From positions 930,001 through 994,000 of the forward strand of contig CAXHTR010000004.1 of assembly GCA_964019655.1 (NCBI GenBank): a stretch of 64,000 nt of DNA, written 5' to 3'. The notes below the pieces were generated by a model. That model saw only the letters and a program-made list of their open reading frames with translations, had not been told where the DNA came from and did no database searches. Positions 36,580-45,875 of this stretch are shown here, one piece after another. Origin of the DNA: Perkinsela sp. pyNocScin1 (taxonomy: Eukaryota; Euglenozoa; Kinetoplastea; Prokinetoplastida; Perkinselidae). Position 1 is the first letter of the stretch; every line of letters starts with the position of its first letter. Both the position numbers and the translations under genes were made by a program.

Positions 36580-37314
36580 ATGGACAGAAACGAAATTTTG
36601 CGATTGAAGAAGCAAGCTGCCGAGGAGGCGAAAATGATGAAAGGCATGACGGCCTTAGAAAGGGAAAACTTGCGCAAAAAGCAGAACAAAGACTCCCAAA
36701 GTAGGATGAATAAGAAAAAGGAGACCGCTAAGGCACAGCAGAAAGCTGAAGAAGATCAGAAGCAAAAGGCTGCCGAAGCGCTTGAGAGTGAGTTTGTTCA
36801 GAAGCTTGCAATCGCCAAAGAAGAAGAGGAAAAGCGCAAAAATGAAGAAAATCTCATCAAAGAGGAGAAGATGCGCGAACTGAAAGAAAAGAAACTTCTT
36901 CAAGAAGAAAAGGCCCGAGAAGCGCTCGCCGAAGAGGAGCGGCGGTTGGCTGAAGAAAAGGCCCGAATGGAGAATATGACAGAAGACGAACGAGCAGCCT
37001 TTCTCCAGCAAGCAAAAGAATCGGCTGAAGCGGCTCAAAAGAACCTATATTCTCGAATCCAAAAGGACATGCAGCACAAAAATGAGGAAGAAGTGCAGAA
37101 GGCTAAAGAAAAACAGGCTAAAATCGATATGCGGAACGCTCAAAAGGCAAAGCTTGCGCATGAGCAAGAACTCGTGACGAAGCTCGGAAGTGGATACCAA
37201 CTCGATAAGGAGGAGCAAGAAGAACTTGACGAGGCTGCTGCACATGAAGCAGACGTTCTACTAGCCCACCGGAATAATATGAAAGCTTTCCGCAAATCAG
37301 GTGATGTTTTATAA
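36580..37314 (+). CDS. Charged coiled-coil / single alpha-helix protein
   Basis: 244 residues, more than half Lys, Glu, Ala and Arg. From about 10 to 200 it is an uninterrupted charged helix with E-K spacing (for example EKKLLQEEKAREALAEEERR). The C-terminal 45 residues are less repetitive (KLGSGYQLDKEEQEELDEAA) and may be the conserved part. No specific family can be assigned, because such sequences match many proteins by composition. Confidence 0.7.
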   Translation: MDRNEILRLKKQAAEEAKMMKGMTALERENLRKKQNKDSQSRMNKKKETAKAQQKAEEDQKQKAAEALESEFVQKLAIAKEEEEKRKNEENLIKEEKMRELKEKKLLQEEKAREALAEEERRLAEEKARMENMTEDERAAFLQQAKESAEAAQKNLYSRIQKDMQHKNEEEVQKAKEKQAKIDMRNAQKAKLAHEQELVTKLGSGYQLDKEEQEELDEAAAHEADVLLAHRNNMKAFRKSGDVL

Positions 37315-37431
37315 TACTTTTTGCATAATTACCACGTAGCATCCACTAATCTTGTAGCGACAGCGAAAGAATATGCTGTCTCGGCACTTCATGATTCCTC
37401 TCTTAGAAACTTGCCTTAATTAAGTATAGAC

Positions 37432-38496
37432 ATGCTGAGCATTCGCCCTTTTGTCTCAAAGAATCTTGTCGATTTGCAGCGGGTAGTCGGTGCCAACGAC
37501 TACATTATTGCCAGATTAAAGCGCCAAGAACTTGGTGGTAGTGCAACGTACACGGCTTGGCCGAGCGCTACAGCAGGTGACATATATCAGTATGCGTCAA
37601 GTTTACCAGTCAAGCAGAGAGCATTGCATTGTGTCTTCGGGCGCACTGGAGTTCCAATGGATTTTTGCGCGGATTTAGATCTACCGCTTGATCCGAATGA
37701 CACACAGAAGAAGAGATATGGGCATGAGCTTATGGTGAAAGTTTGCGAGGAAGCATCCGCTGTTCTGAGCGAGTCGTTTCAAAAGCAGTTCAACCGGCTT
37801 GTCGTTTTGCAGTCCTTTTCGCCCAAAAAGTTATCCTACCACATCCACGCTCGGGTTGACGAAACAACGGCATTCGCCGACTTCAATTCAGTGGGAAAGT
37901 TTTGCAGGCTTATACAGGCAAAGCTTGATAAAAACTCGCTGCACAATGTCATAGATAGCCAAATTTACCGCTCGAACGGCTCACTGCGTTTGTACAACTG
38001 TGTTAAGTCTATCGGCAACGATGTGACGCTCAGTCATGTTGCACACAAGTATCCGAAAGAGTGGGAGCCATTGCCAGAGGAACTCTTTGACATGTCACTT
38101 GTCATGCGAAAACTCGTAGATGTAAAGAATAAACTCGAATACGAGAAAGGGGAAATGATAGAGCGTGAAAAGGAAGTTTTTGGTCTCGATGATGCAAGGA
38201 AGCAGCTACATGCCGTGTCCAAGGCCGTTCTTAAGCTCAGTAAGTATGCGGATGACTACAAGTCTTGGATTGGAATCAGCCTTGCCCTTAAGAGCTGCGA
38301 CAGGTATGTTCACGAGAACTTCGCAGATGACCCCAGCCTGAACTTTCACGATGTATATCATGCCTTTAGTCAGCTCTCGTCGAAGTATGAATACGCACAG
38401 TGTGAGAGCTGGTGGAATAAGTTCCGCATCAATGATTTAGACCTCGCACGTAGCGTGGGATACATCATGAAGCTAGAGCGGCAGAGTCGGAGGTAA
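37432..38496 (+). CDS. AEP-family DNA primase with PriCT-2 domain (kinetoplast DNA primase-like)
   Basis: 354 residues. The archaeo-eukaryotic primase core shows FCADLDLPLD (metal-binding Asp81 and Asp83), KLSYHIHARVD (the S-x-H motif at 135-137) and VIDSQIYRSNGSLRLY (third Asp175 plus the Arg strand). Residues about 260-340 (YADDYKSWIGISLAL, then SKYEYAQCESWWNKF) match the PriCT-2 primase C-terminal domain. The same pair of domains is described for the trypanosome mitochondrial primases PRI1 and PRI2 that prime kinetoplast DNA. The N-terminus is basic and acid-poor for about 12 residues, which allows mitochondrial import. PrimPol-like repair primases are the alternative. Confidence 0.75.
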   Translation: MLSIRPFVSKNLVDLQRVVGANDYIIARLKRQELGGSATYTAWPSATAGDIYQYASSLPVKQRALHCVFGRTGVPMDFCADLDLPLDPNDTQKKRYGHELMVKVCEEASAVLSESFQKQFNRLVVLQSFSPKKLSYHIHARVDETTAFADFNSVGKFCRLIQAKLDKNSLHNVIDSQIYRSNGSLRLYNCVKSIGNDVTLSHVAHKYPKEWEPLPEELFDMSLVMRKLVDVKNKLEYEKGEMIEREKEVFGLDDARKQLHAVSKAVLKLSKYADDYKSWIGISLALKSCDRYVHENFADDPSLNFHDVYHAFSQLSSKYEYAQCESWWNKFRINDLDLARSVGYIMKLERQSRR

Positions 38497-38650
38497 TGCC
38501 TGAGTACTTTTGATCCGGGGCGCATAGAGCATTGACACACCTTTCGGTCGATTTAGTTACAATTTACGATTCGTGTACAACTTTGCCTCTTCATACTCAA
38601 TGGGACGCTTTTTGTAGCATAGAGAGCCATCGATGTAAATTCGAAAATCA

Positions 38651-41200
38651 ATGTTTCTCCCAACAAAATGCATACGCGCAACTCCCGGAGCATACTTCAA
38701 CCCACTCGCTGCCAAAGTGGAATCGTTCTCGCTCGTCGGTATGATGTTCGATGAGATGCAGGCGCGCACAACATCAGATGCCATTGTGCACTTCTTCGAG
38801 AATCTCAGTGCTGAAGAACAGCGAAAGAAGTACTACGAGGATGATGACGCCTTTCATCGGTGGTTTGAGGTGGCTGTGGGCAATAGAAATGCTGATCTTG
38901 TCTCACAGCTCGTCAAATTTATCCATGAAACACCCGCACCGGAAGGCTGGGCGCAACTGTATGAAACAATCTACGCCGAAAAGGTAAAAGAAGGTGAAAC
39001 GCCTCGCAAGCGCCATTGGGGCTTAACGAGCTATCATTACCACTGTCTGCTGCGTGTTTTTACGCACCAAAGCGACTTGGCCTCGATTCAGCAGCTCACG
39101 CAAATTATCCAGCAGAGGACCATCGATGAATACGACAAGACGAGTAAGCCTCTTGATAATACCGACGAGAGTGTAGAAACCAAGACAAAGCCAGTCGAGG
39201 AAGTATGGCGTACACTTTACCGACAGACAAGCACCATTAATGCGAATTCTATCGCATGGATGATGTGGTCAAACTGGACGCTTGGCTCATTACAAACTGT
39301 GCTCCGAATATTCAGTGATGTGACTGTAGTTTCAGAGGTCACGCCAGCTGTTCGACAACTGCTTGTGAGCCCACCCGATGGCTATGAAAACGAGTGGCTA
39401 CGAGAGACACAAAGCCTGCAAAGCCCACCGCTTACTATGCTGCTATACATCTGTTGTCAGTACAGCTCACCGATGAGCGGACTCACGGTCGATAGAGGGC
39501 GCATAGCTGAATCAAAGCAGCGGGCTGAGAAAAGTGTGCCAACGTCAGCTGTGGTGTACACAAATGTCCCCGCCGAGCTTGTTGTGATCATCGCTGCCAC
39601 GAAGAAGCTCTTGCAGATCCCGCTCACTGCGTGCGACTATATCCACCTCTTAGTCGCCGTGCTTAATAACTACCGCGTGTTCCAGCGTATCCAGCGGAAC
39701 GTGCTCTTTAATCAACGCCGGTCAAAGGAGCTTTTCAGCCACGAGGGCCACACGTCTTTTGACTTTCTCATTGAGGATACGCACAGTGTCTTCAGTGCCG
39801 ATGTGCGCGCCTCCGACGACGACGTTCCTTCGGTGCACCACATCGTGCCGGTTGTACTTCGATCACTCCGCGGCGCATTCCATGTGCTCGGCGAAGATAC
39901 AGGTGCGATTCGCCATGTGGGCTTCGTGCAGAAGCGACTCGCGACACTGAATGGCTGGGTGCGCACAGTGCTTGACTGCGTCCTTGATGACGACGCTGAC
40001 CCCGGTGCAGTGTTTGATGTGCTCCTGTCGTGGGGCGAGGTGCATGGACGTCCATCCTTTTGCCTGAATATCACGAACTACCTGTACCAGCGTATGCAGA
40101 TGCCATCGAAGAGTGTAGATGTGAATGGCCTAAGTCCGCTCGCAGTCATGCGAAAGCGCCTCCTTGGTGGTAGTAATCTGAAGCTGACACCTCGCTTTAC
40201 GTCTATATCGACGATGGCAGACGTCATTCGCCAGTACCCAGCTGAGAACGCCGCGAGGGCCATGCTACCAAAGCTCCTCTACTTCTCTTCCCTGAGCCAA
40301 AACAGCGACTCTTATGAGGAGGATACGCGATGGTATCTACGTGCGCAGCAGATGATGTTTGCTAAAACCCCACAAGAGCTGCTGAAAATGCTGAAAGAGT
40401 TTGTGAATACGCGCTACGCCGATGAGCGCAAAATCAGCTACGGTGTCCTTCGAGAAGGCGTGCGCTGTGCCCTGGACGCATGCGTTCGATTCACGCCTGC
40501 AAACAAGAAAATGGGCCCAGATGCTGTGAAAGAGCGGCATAGGTGGTGGCTCTTCAATGACGCGAGAGATATTTCGCTGACCCTCTACGGATCAACGCAG
40601 AACACGAATGAGAAAGTGCGCGAGATATTCCTGCGAGACGCATCTCCTGCCCCGACGAAATCAGTGGAGAAAATGGACGAAGAGTTCGAGTGGCTCAAAA
40701 AGCTCGACCCAAAAGTGAAGCGCCCATCACTGAGCGCCGACCAGTATGAGCGAGAAACTGCGTCATGGGCTTCCCTTCCGGCGAATTTCGTGCCTGCACA
40801 CTTTGTCGATCCAGGGATCAGCAATCCGTACCCGCACGTATGTCTCGGCACCTCGTTAGCTATTGCAGAAGACGATGACCCTTTTAATGAAGTGTACAAA
40901 GTAATTCAAACATGTCACTCACCACAGCCAACCTGGTATTTGGGGGATAAAGGTACAATCACGCGCCTCCTACGGTGCCTGTTACATCGGCTCGAATTTC
41001 GCAAGGCTGTGGACCTCATGCGCTCTGCGATCCGGGTGATGGGCTACGGACAGAAGATTGACAAGGACATCCAAAAGTTCTTTCACGAGATCGGTGATCC
41101 AAGTGGTTCCATTGCCTTCAAGCTCGCCGCCGGAATCATGGATGGGGACGTAGCTGCGACTAAAGCAAGGCACATCGGATCGTCAAGCCAGCCAGAATAG
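38651..41200 (+). CDS. Large helical hypothetical protein, probably mitochondrial
   Basis: 849 residues, not recognised. The start MFLPTKCIRATPGAYF is presequence-like. The rest is helical with regularly spaced aromatic and hydrophobic residues (for example HCLLRVFTHQSDLASIQQLT), suggesting a helical-repeat solenoid of the PPR/TPR kind, although I could not fix a repeat length. Linkers include a Ser/Thr/Lys-rich one near 150-185. No catalytic motif seen. An RNA-binding or mitoribosomal scaffold is plausible. Confidence 0.65.
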   Translation: MFLPTKCIRATPGAYFNPLAAKVESFSLVGMMFDEMQARTTSDAIVHFFENLSAEEQRKKYYEDDDAFHRWFEVAVGNRNADLVSQLVKFIHETPAPEGWAQLYETIYAEKVKEGETPRKRHWGLTSYHYHCLLRVFTHQSDLASIQQLTQIIQQRTIDEYDKTSKPLDNTDESVETKTKPVEEVWRTLYRQTSTINANSIAWMMWSNWTLGSLQTVLRIFSDVTVVSEVTPAVRQLLVSPPDGYENEWLRETQSLQSPPLTMLLYICCQYSSPMSGLTVDRGRIAESKQRAEKSVPTSAVVYTNVPAELVVIIAATKKLLQIPLTACDYIHLLVAVLNNYRVFQRIQRNVLFNQRRSKELFSHEGHTSFDFLIEDTHSVFSADVRASDDDVPSVHHIVPVVLRSLRGAFHVLGEDTGAIRHVGFVQKRLATLNGWVRTVLDCVLDDDADPGAVFDVLLSWGEVHGRPSFCLNITNYLYQRMQMPSKSVDVNGLSPLAVMRKRLLGGSNLKLTPRFTSISTMADVIRQYPAENAARAMLPKLLYFSSLSQNSDSYEEDTRWYLRAQQMMFAKTPQELLKMLKEFVNTRYADERKISYGVLREGVRCALDACVRFTPANKKMGPDAVKERHRWWLFNDARDISLTLYGSTQNTNEKVREIFLRDASPAPTKSVEKMDEEFEWLKKLDPKVKRPSLSADQYERETASWASLPANFVPAHFVDPGISNPYPHVCLGTSLAIAEDDDPFNEVYKVIQTCHSPQPTWYLGDKGTITRLLRCLLHRLEFRKAVDLMRSAIRVMGYGQKIDKDIQKFFHEIGDPSGSIAFKLAAGIMDGDVAATKARHIGSSSQPE

Positions 41201-41273
41201 CACACCATTTGTCACGTAAGTTAATGCGCATCTTTATCAAAATTACATTTTTCGTGATATTTCACTAATTCTA

Positions 41274-41924
41274 ATGCCATTGGAAGACCTTGACAGGAAA
41301 AATAGCGTTGTACTCGTACGCAACATTCTTCGGCTATCCATGTCAGTTATTGCGTACGAGCGAAAATTTTTCCCAGAGAACTGTTTCGCTAAAAAGCGTG
41401 CGCCTAATGGGTCACACTTCCATCAACTGACGGGTAATTCTGAAGAGAGTGATCGCATGATTGACTGGCTCGAGGAAGGCGTCTTTGCCGCACTTGATAA
41501 GCAATATCTCAAAACTGTTTCACTCCTCGTCTTTCAAGCTGATAGCGCAGGTGCCGTCGAAAAAGATGAGCCAATAGAACGCTACGACTTTCGCGTCGAT
41601 TACTCCGCTTCGAACGACTCCCTAAGCGCACGAACGAACGTGCAAGATACTACCAAAGCGTCAGCCATTCAGGCGACAGAGAAAGTCCTCGAGCGCCTGA
41701 CGAAAACAACCCAGGCACTGCCAGAGCTTCCGGAAAATTTCGTTATTAACATGGTTCTCGACTACAACACAGGAACGCCGTCGGAGTACAACCCTTCATT
41801 TTTCAAGAAGGGCATTGACGTTCCTCAGGATTACACCCAAGCTATGAAGCACGCCCTAACGCGGGACTTTGGTGGCATTTTCACGAAGTTCTGTGACATC
41901 TCTATCGGAATGAAAACTATTTGA
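41274..41924 (+). CDS. HORMA-domain protein, HOP1/HORMAD type
   Basis: 216 residues, almost entirely one HORMA domain. Matching segments are NILRLSMSVIAYERKFFPEN (the first helix), LEEGVFAALDKQYLKTVSLLVF, ERYDFRVDYS (the central strand usually YxFxxxY), and LPENFVINMVLDYNTGTPSEYNPSFFKKG, which fits the LP-x-x-x-x-x-x-x-x-Y-x-x-x-TP-x-x-YxPxxF pattern of meiotic HOP1/HORMAD. It lacks the C-terminal zinc finger and long tail of yeast Hop1. HORMAD proteins organise meiotic chromosome axes and bias repair toward the homolog. MAD2 and REV7 are alternatives but fit the C-terminal half less well. Confidence 0.75.
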   Translation: MPLEDLDRKNSVVLVRNILRLSMSVIAYERKFFPENCFAKKRAPNGSHFHQLTGNSEESDRMIDWLEEGVFAALDKQYLKTVSLLVFQADSAGAVEKDEPIERYDFRVDYSASNDSLSARTNVQDTTKASAIQATEKVLERLTKTTQALPELPENFVINMVLDYNTGTPSEYNPSFFKKGIDVPQDYTQAMKHALTRDFGGIFTKFCDISIGMKTI

Positions 41925-42052
41925 TGACTCTGAAGCCTTGCACTTTTCCTCTTGCACTTTATTCATATTAAGCGAAAAGTTACAAGTAAACAGCCTAGTA
42001 AATGTGCGAATGGTAGCTTTACATAATTGCACTTCATATTTTTGTTTTTTTC

Positions 42053-43966
42053 ATGTCATCCAAGCTGAGCAAGGGACCATCGAAGAAAGGAAACGACGGT
42101 GAAGAGCACACGCGCATTGCCATCGTTAACCCTGATCGCTGCAAGCCAAAAAAGTGCAAGCTCGAATGCAAGCGCTCCTGTCCCGTTGTTCGTGGTGGCC
42201 AAGAGTGCATCCAAGTCACACCAGTCGACAAGGCATCGTACATCGCAGAAGATCTTTGTATCGGCTGTGGTATCTGCGTGAAGAAATGTCCATTCGGTGC
42301 AATCACCATTATCAATATCCCGAAGAATCTCTCCAAGTTCACGACGCATCGATACGGTAGCAACAGCTTCAAACTCCATCGGCTCCCGCTTCCACGCCGC
42401 GGTCAGATTCTCGGCCTTGTTGGGGCTAACGGTACAGGTAAGTCCACCGCCCTGAAGATCCTCCAGGGAAAGATCAAGCCCAACCTTGGCCAATTCGACA
42501 ACGAGCCCTCATGGGAGGCCATTCTGAGATACTTTCGTGGCTCCGAACACCAATCATACTTCCAGCGCCTCATCGAAGATAAATGCACGTCAATATCAAA
42601 GATTCAGTACGTTGACGAGCTGCCGCGTATCCTGAAGGGAAAGGTCAAGGACATCCTCTCTGGCTGTGATGACAAAAATGAGGCTGAGAAGTACAAGGAG
42701 CTCATGGAGCTCAGCACGGTCTGGGAGCGCGACATCGCTGTGCTCTCCGGTGGTGAGCTCCAGCGCCTTGCCATCGCCATGGCCTGTGTTGCTGACGTCG
42801 ATGTGTACATGTTCGACGAGCCGTCGAGCTACCTCGACATCCGCCAGCGCCTCATGGTCGCCGACACCATCCGCGGCCTCTCAAGCGAGTCAAATTACGT
42901 CATCACAGTTGAGCACGATCTCGCTGTCCTCGACTACATGTCTGACTTTATCTGCTGCCTGTACGGCACAGCTGGCGCGTACGGTGTCGTGACAGCGCCC
43001 TTTGGCGTCCATGACGGCATCAACGTTTTCCTCGACGGTTTTGTGCCGACCGAGAACCTGCGCTTCCGTGAGGAGAGCCTCACATTCCGTCTTATGGACC
43101 CCGAGCAGGAAGCAAAGAAGCGCGTAAAAAAGCACGACCGCTTCCAGTACGGCGAGATGCGAAAGACCATGAGCGGTGCGGACTTCACACTCGACATCGA
43201 GGAAGGCTCGTTCAACGACTCCGAGTGCATCGTCCTGCTCGGCGAGAACGGAACGGGTAAAACAACATTCCTGCGCATTCTCGCAGGCATCGAGAAGGCC
43301 GACCCAGACGCAGCGGGCAATGCTATCCAGCTGCCACGCATGAGCGTCTCGTACAAGCCGCAGAAGATCGCCCCGAAGTTCCCGGGGACTGTGCGCGAGC
43401 TCCTCGAGAAGAAGATCAACGACGCGCTCCACCACCCGCAGTTTCAGACGGACGTGACCAAGCCGCTCAAGATCGACGAGCTCATGGACCAGGCTATTCT
43501 CAACCTCTCCGGCGGTGAGCTGCAGCGCGTGGCCATCACGCTCGCGCTCGGCACGCCCGCCGACGTCTACCTACTCGACGAGCCGTCCGCCTACCTCGAT
43601 AGCGAGCAGCGCCTGAACGCGTCCAAGGTCATCAAGCGCTTCATTCTCCACTCAAAGCGGTGCGCATTCATCGTCGAGCACGATTTCATCATGGCGACCT
43701 ACCTCGCCGACAAAGTCGTCGTCTACGAGGGCCAGCCTGGCCGCGCATGCAAGGCGATGTCGCCGCAGCCGATGACGTCGGGCATGAACCAATTCCTCAA
43801 GCAGCTCGACGTCACCATACGCAAGGATCCGACGAATTTCCGGCCGCGCATCAACAAGAAGGGCTCTGTGAAAGACCGCGAGCAGAAGGAGAGTGGCAAC
43901 TTTTTCTTCGCTGATAACGAGACGCACAGCCTCGCACGCAACATCAGCACCGTGTCGCTCAGCTAA
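42053..43966 (+). CDS. ABCE1: ABCE1/RLI1 ribosome recycling factor
   Basis: 637 residues. Two 4Fe-4S clusters at the N-terminus ([15 protein letters not shown] and [15 protein letters not shown]). NBD1 has Walker [10 protein letters not shown], signature [12 protein letters not shown] and Walker [14 protein letters not shown]2 has [24 protein letters not shown] and [10 protein letters not shown]. It splits ribosomes after termination and acts in 40S maturation, and is one of the most conserved eukaryotic proteins. The last 20 residues ([17 protein letters not shown]) extend beyond the usual end. A T-rich stretch lies directly before the ATG. The coding sequence from its NBD on is strongly GC3-rich, as in the next five genes. 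Confidence 0.98.
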   Translation: MSSKLSKGPSKKGNDGEEHTRIAIVNPDRCKPKKCKLECKRSCPVVRGGQECIQVTPVDKASYIAEDLCIGCGICVKKCPFGAITIINIPKNLSKFTTHRYGSNSFKLHRLPLPRRGQILGLVGANGTGKSTALKILQGKIKPNLGQFDNEPSWEAILRYFRGSEHQSYFQRLIEDKCTSISKIQYVDELPRILKGKVKDILSGCDDKNEAEKYKELMELSTVWERDIAVLSGGELQRLAIAMACVADVDVYMFDEPSSYLDIRQRLMVADTIRGLSSESNYVITVEHDLAVLDYMSDFICCLYGTAGAYGVVTAPFGVHDGINVFLDGFVPTENLRFREESLTFRLMDPEQEAKKRVKKHDRFQYGEMRKTMSGADFTLDIEEGSFNDSECIVLLGENGTGKTTFLRILAGIEKADPDAAGNAIQLPRMSVSYKPQKIAPKFPGTVRELLEKKINDALHHPQFQTDVTKPLKIDELMDQAILNLSGGELQRVAITLALGTPADVYLLDEPSAYLDSEQRLNASKVIKRFILHSKRCAFIVEHDFIMATYLADKVVVYEGQPGRACKAMSPQPMTSGMNQFLKQLDVTIRKDPTNFRPRINKKGSVKDREQKESGNFFFADNETHSLARNISTVSLS

Positions 43967-44052
43967 ATTTGGCATTCCAATAGAAGCAACGTGTCCATGC
44001 ATGCGTCTAAATGTGCCAGCGTTACATTTTTGTCTACTTTCAAACACATCAA

Positions 44053-45771
44053 ATGCACTGCAAGCAGCGGAAAATGCTCATCGCCGTCGGCGGTGCCATC
44101 GCGTGCGGCAGCATCCTGTACATGCTCATGAAGCGCCGCCGCGCACCGGAGCCCGCGAGTGACGACAGCATGGAATTCAGCCACAAGGTCCACCCGAGCG
44201 TTGCTGAAGAGCCAGCCCCTGTCGAAGCCGTCGCTCCGGCAGATGAGGGCGTGCGTGTCTTCGCGAACATCGGTGCTGGCCTTCGCCTCCCAGAGCATTG
44301 GACGATCGCAGAAGACATCTCTCCCGTCCCGAACGTCGCGATGATCTCAATGACCAACACGAAGTACACGAGCGCGAGCAACGGCGCAGCCGAAATGCCT
44401 GGCTCCGTTCCGGTCCTCGTCCTCAGCGTCGAGGACAACGCCCAAGAGGGCCTCGACCTCGAGGAGTTCAAGGAGAAGAGCAAGCAGACCGCCATGCAGC
44501 AGATGTTCATGATGACAAACGGTATGGTCCCGCCGCGCATCCTCTTTGACGGTGCGCAAGACAACGGCGTGTTCGAGATGGTCCTCGAGTACGCGCTCGA
44601 GACGCCGATGTTCCAGCTGCGCGTCATCAACTTCATCACCATGCGTGACGACCTCGCGTACGTCATGCAGTTCATGGGCAACGCTGAGGTCTTCGCAGCC
44701 GAGATCGATGATGTCCGCGAAATCGCCCGCAACTTTTCGATCCTCCCGCTCCCGCACCAAGGGCCACTGAGCCAGAACGTCGTCACCGACGCTGACGCTG
44801 GATACAGCGTCCACCTTCCTGTCAATTGGGTCATCGACTCGCGCGAGACAGAGGCTGTTGCCGCCTGGACGCGCGTCCTTTCCATGTCGACGGCGACGCC
44901 AGTCAAGACTGAGAAAGTTGAGCTCTTTAAGCTCACGGAGAAAGGAACGTTCTCTGAGAAGACCCTGCGTGCCCTCGCGGAAGCCGATAAGGGTGCAAAG
45001 GTTGCTTTCTTTGCAGCGACCGCACAGAACGCCAAGGCCCCTGCGAGCCGCAAGTACGCCCCCTTCTTTGAAGCCGACATCGCCGTTCTCGAGTACCAAA
45101 ACGTCGCCATGCACCACGTCTGCGTGTACGCTATCGGCGAGTTCTGCATCCGTGTCACGCCTCTGCGCGTACAGACATCTGTCGTAAAGTCAGCCGCGAT
45201 CATCAGCACGCTCCGCAGCCTCTACGCTGACGCGACGGAGACGAGCGTACGCTACGTCAATGGTAAGCACGGCTTTTCGTTCCCCATCAAGGAGCGCTCG
45301 CGTATCGTCGAGTCCCGCATCGGTGACAACACGGTTACGCTCGCCCCGGAAGGCATCCAGGCCGAGCTCCTCGAGAACATCAGCGCTATGAAGCCAACCG
45401 AGCAGACGTTTGAGCCGACGCCGATCTTCACGATCCGCACGGGAGACCCAACGACCGACAAGGACTGCGAGACGAGCCTTGAGAACTGGATGGCGCGGCT
45501 CCGCTCGGAGAGCGCCCGTGCGGATGTTAAGATGAACGAGCTCCGCTACGAGAAGTTCAGCGCGTTCGAGTGCGTGACGTTCACGCAGAAGGAGATGCAG
45601 GAGACCGGCCCGGGCAAGAAGGACGAGCACCTGGCGAAGATTTTTGTCCTCGTCAATGCGGGCAAGACCTTTATGCTCCGCTGGGAGACCCCAACCGAGG
45701 TCTGGAAGAAGTTCGAGCCCAAGCTTGAGCGCATCATAGACGACTTCCGCTTTGAGACCATCGAGCTATAA
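44053..45771 (+). CDS. N-terminally anchored protein with three related domains, unknown
   Basis: 572 residues from the ATG at 44053; an in-frame ATG at 44011 would add 14 residues upstream of the T-rich leader. One membrane helix lies near the start (MLIAVGGAIACGSILYML) and is followed by a basic stop (KRRR), so the bulk faces the other side. Three domains of about 160 residues follow. Each opens with a short strand and a 'LP-x-x-W' or 'FP' segment (GLRLPEHWTI, YSVHLPVNWVI, GFSFPIKERS) and ends with a strand and a helix such as IARNFSIL. This resembles the PsbP/Mog1 fold, a weak inference. Mitochondrial outer-membrane or glycosomal location would suit the anchor. Confidence 0.6.
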   Translation: MHCKQRKMLIAVGGAIACGSILYMLMKRRRAPEPASDDSMEFSHKVHPSVAEEPAPVEAVAPADEGVRVFANIGAGLRLPEHWTIAEDISPVPNVAMISMTNTKYTSASNGAAEMPGSVPVLVLSVEDNAQEGLDLEEFKEKSKQTAMQQMFMMTNGMVPPRILFDGAQDNGVFEMVLEYALETPMFQLRVINFITMRDDLAYVMQFMGNAEVFAAEIDDVREIARNFSILPLPHQGPLSQNVVTDADAGYSVHLPVNWVIDSRETEAVAAWTRVLSMSTATPVKTEKVELFKLTEKGTFSEKTLRALAEADKGAKVAFFAATAQNAKAPASRKYAPFFEADIAVLEYQNVAMHHVCVYAIGEFCIRVTPLRVQTSVVKSAAIISTLRSLYADATETSVRYVNGKHGFSFPIKERSRIVESRIGDNTVTLAPEGIQAELLENISAMKPTEQTFEPTPIFTIRTGDPTTDKDCETSLENWMARLRSESARADVKMNELRYEKFSAFECVTFTQKEMQETGPGKKDEHLAKIFVLVNAGKTFMLRWETPTEVWKKFEPKLERIIDDFRFETIEL

Positions 45772-45875
45772 CTTTAGTTGCATATACCGTGTTTGACCAT
45801 CATTGAGTAATTAGAATCATTTGCGTATCCGGTGTCAAGCTAATTCTTTTTACTTTTGCTCTCTTCTATAGTGCC

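Noticed and set aside
44049..45209. Minus ORF of 386 codons opposite the gene at 44053, and similar long minus ORFs at 44347, 45840 and 42890
   Set aside because: All mirror GC3-rich + genes and have no recognisable domain.
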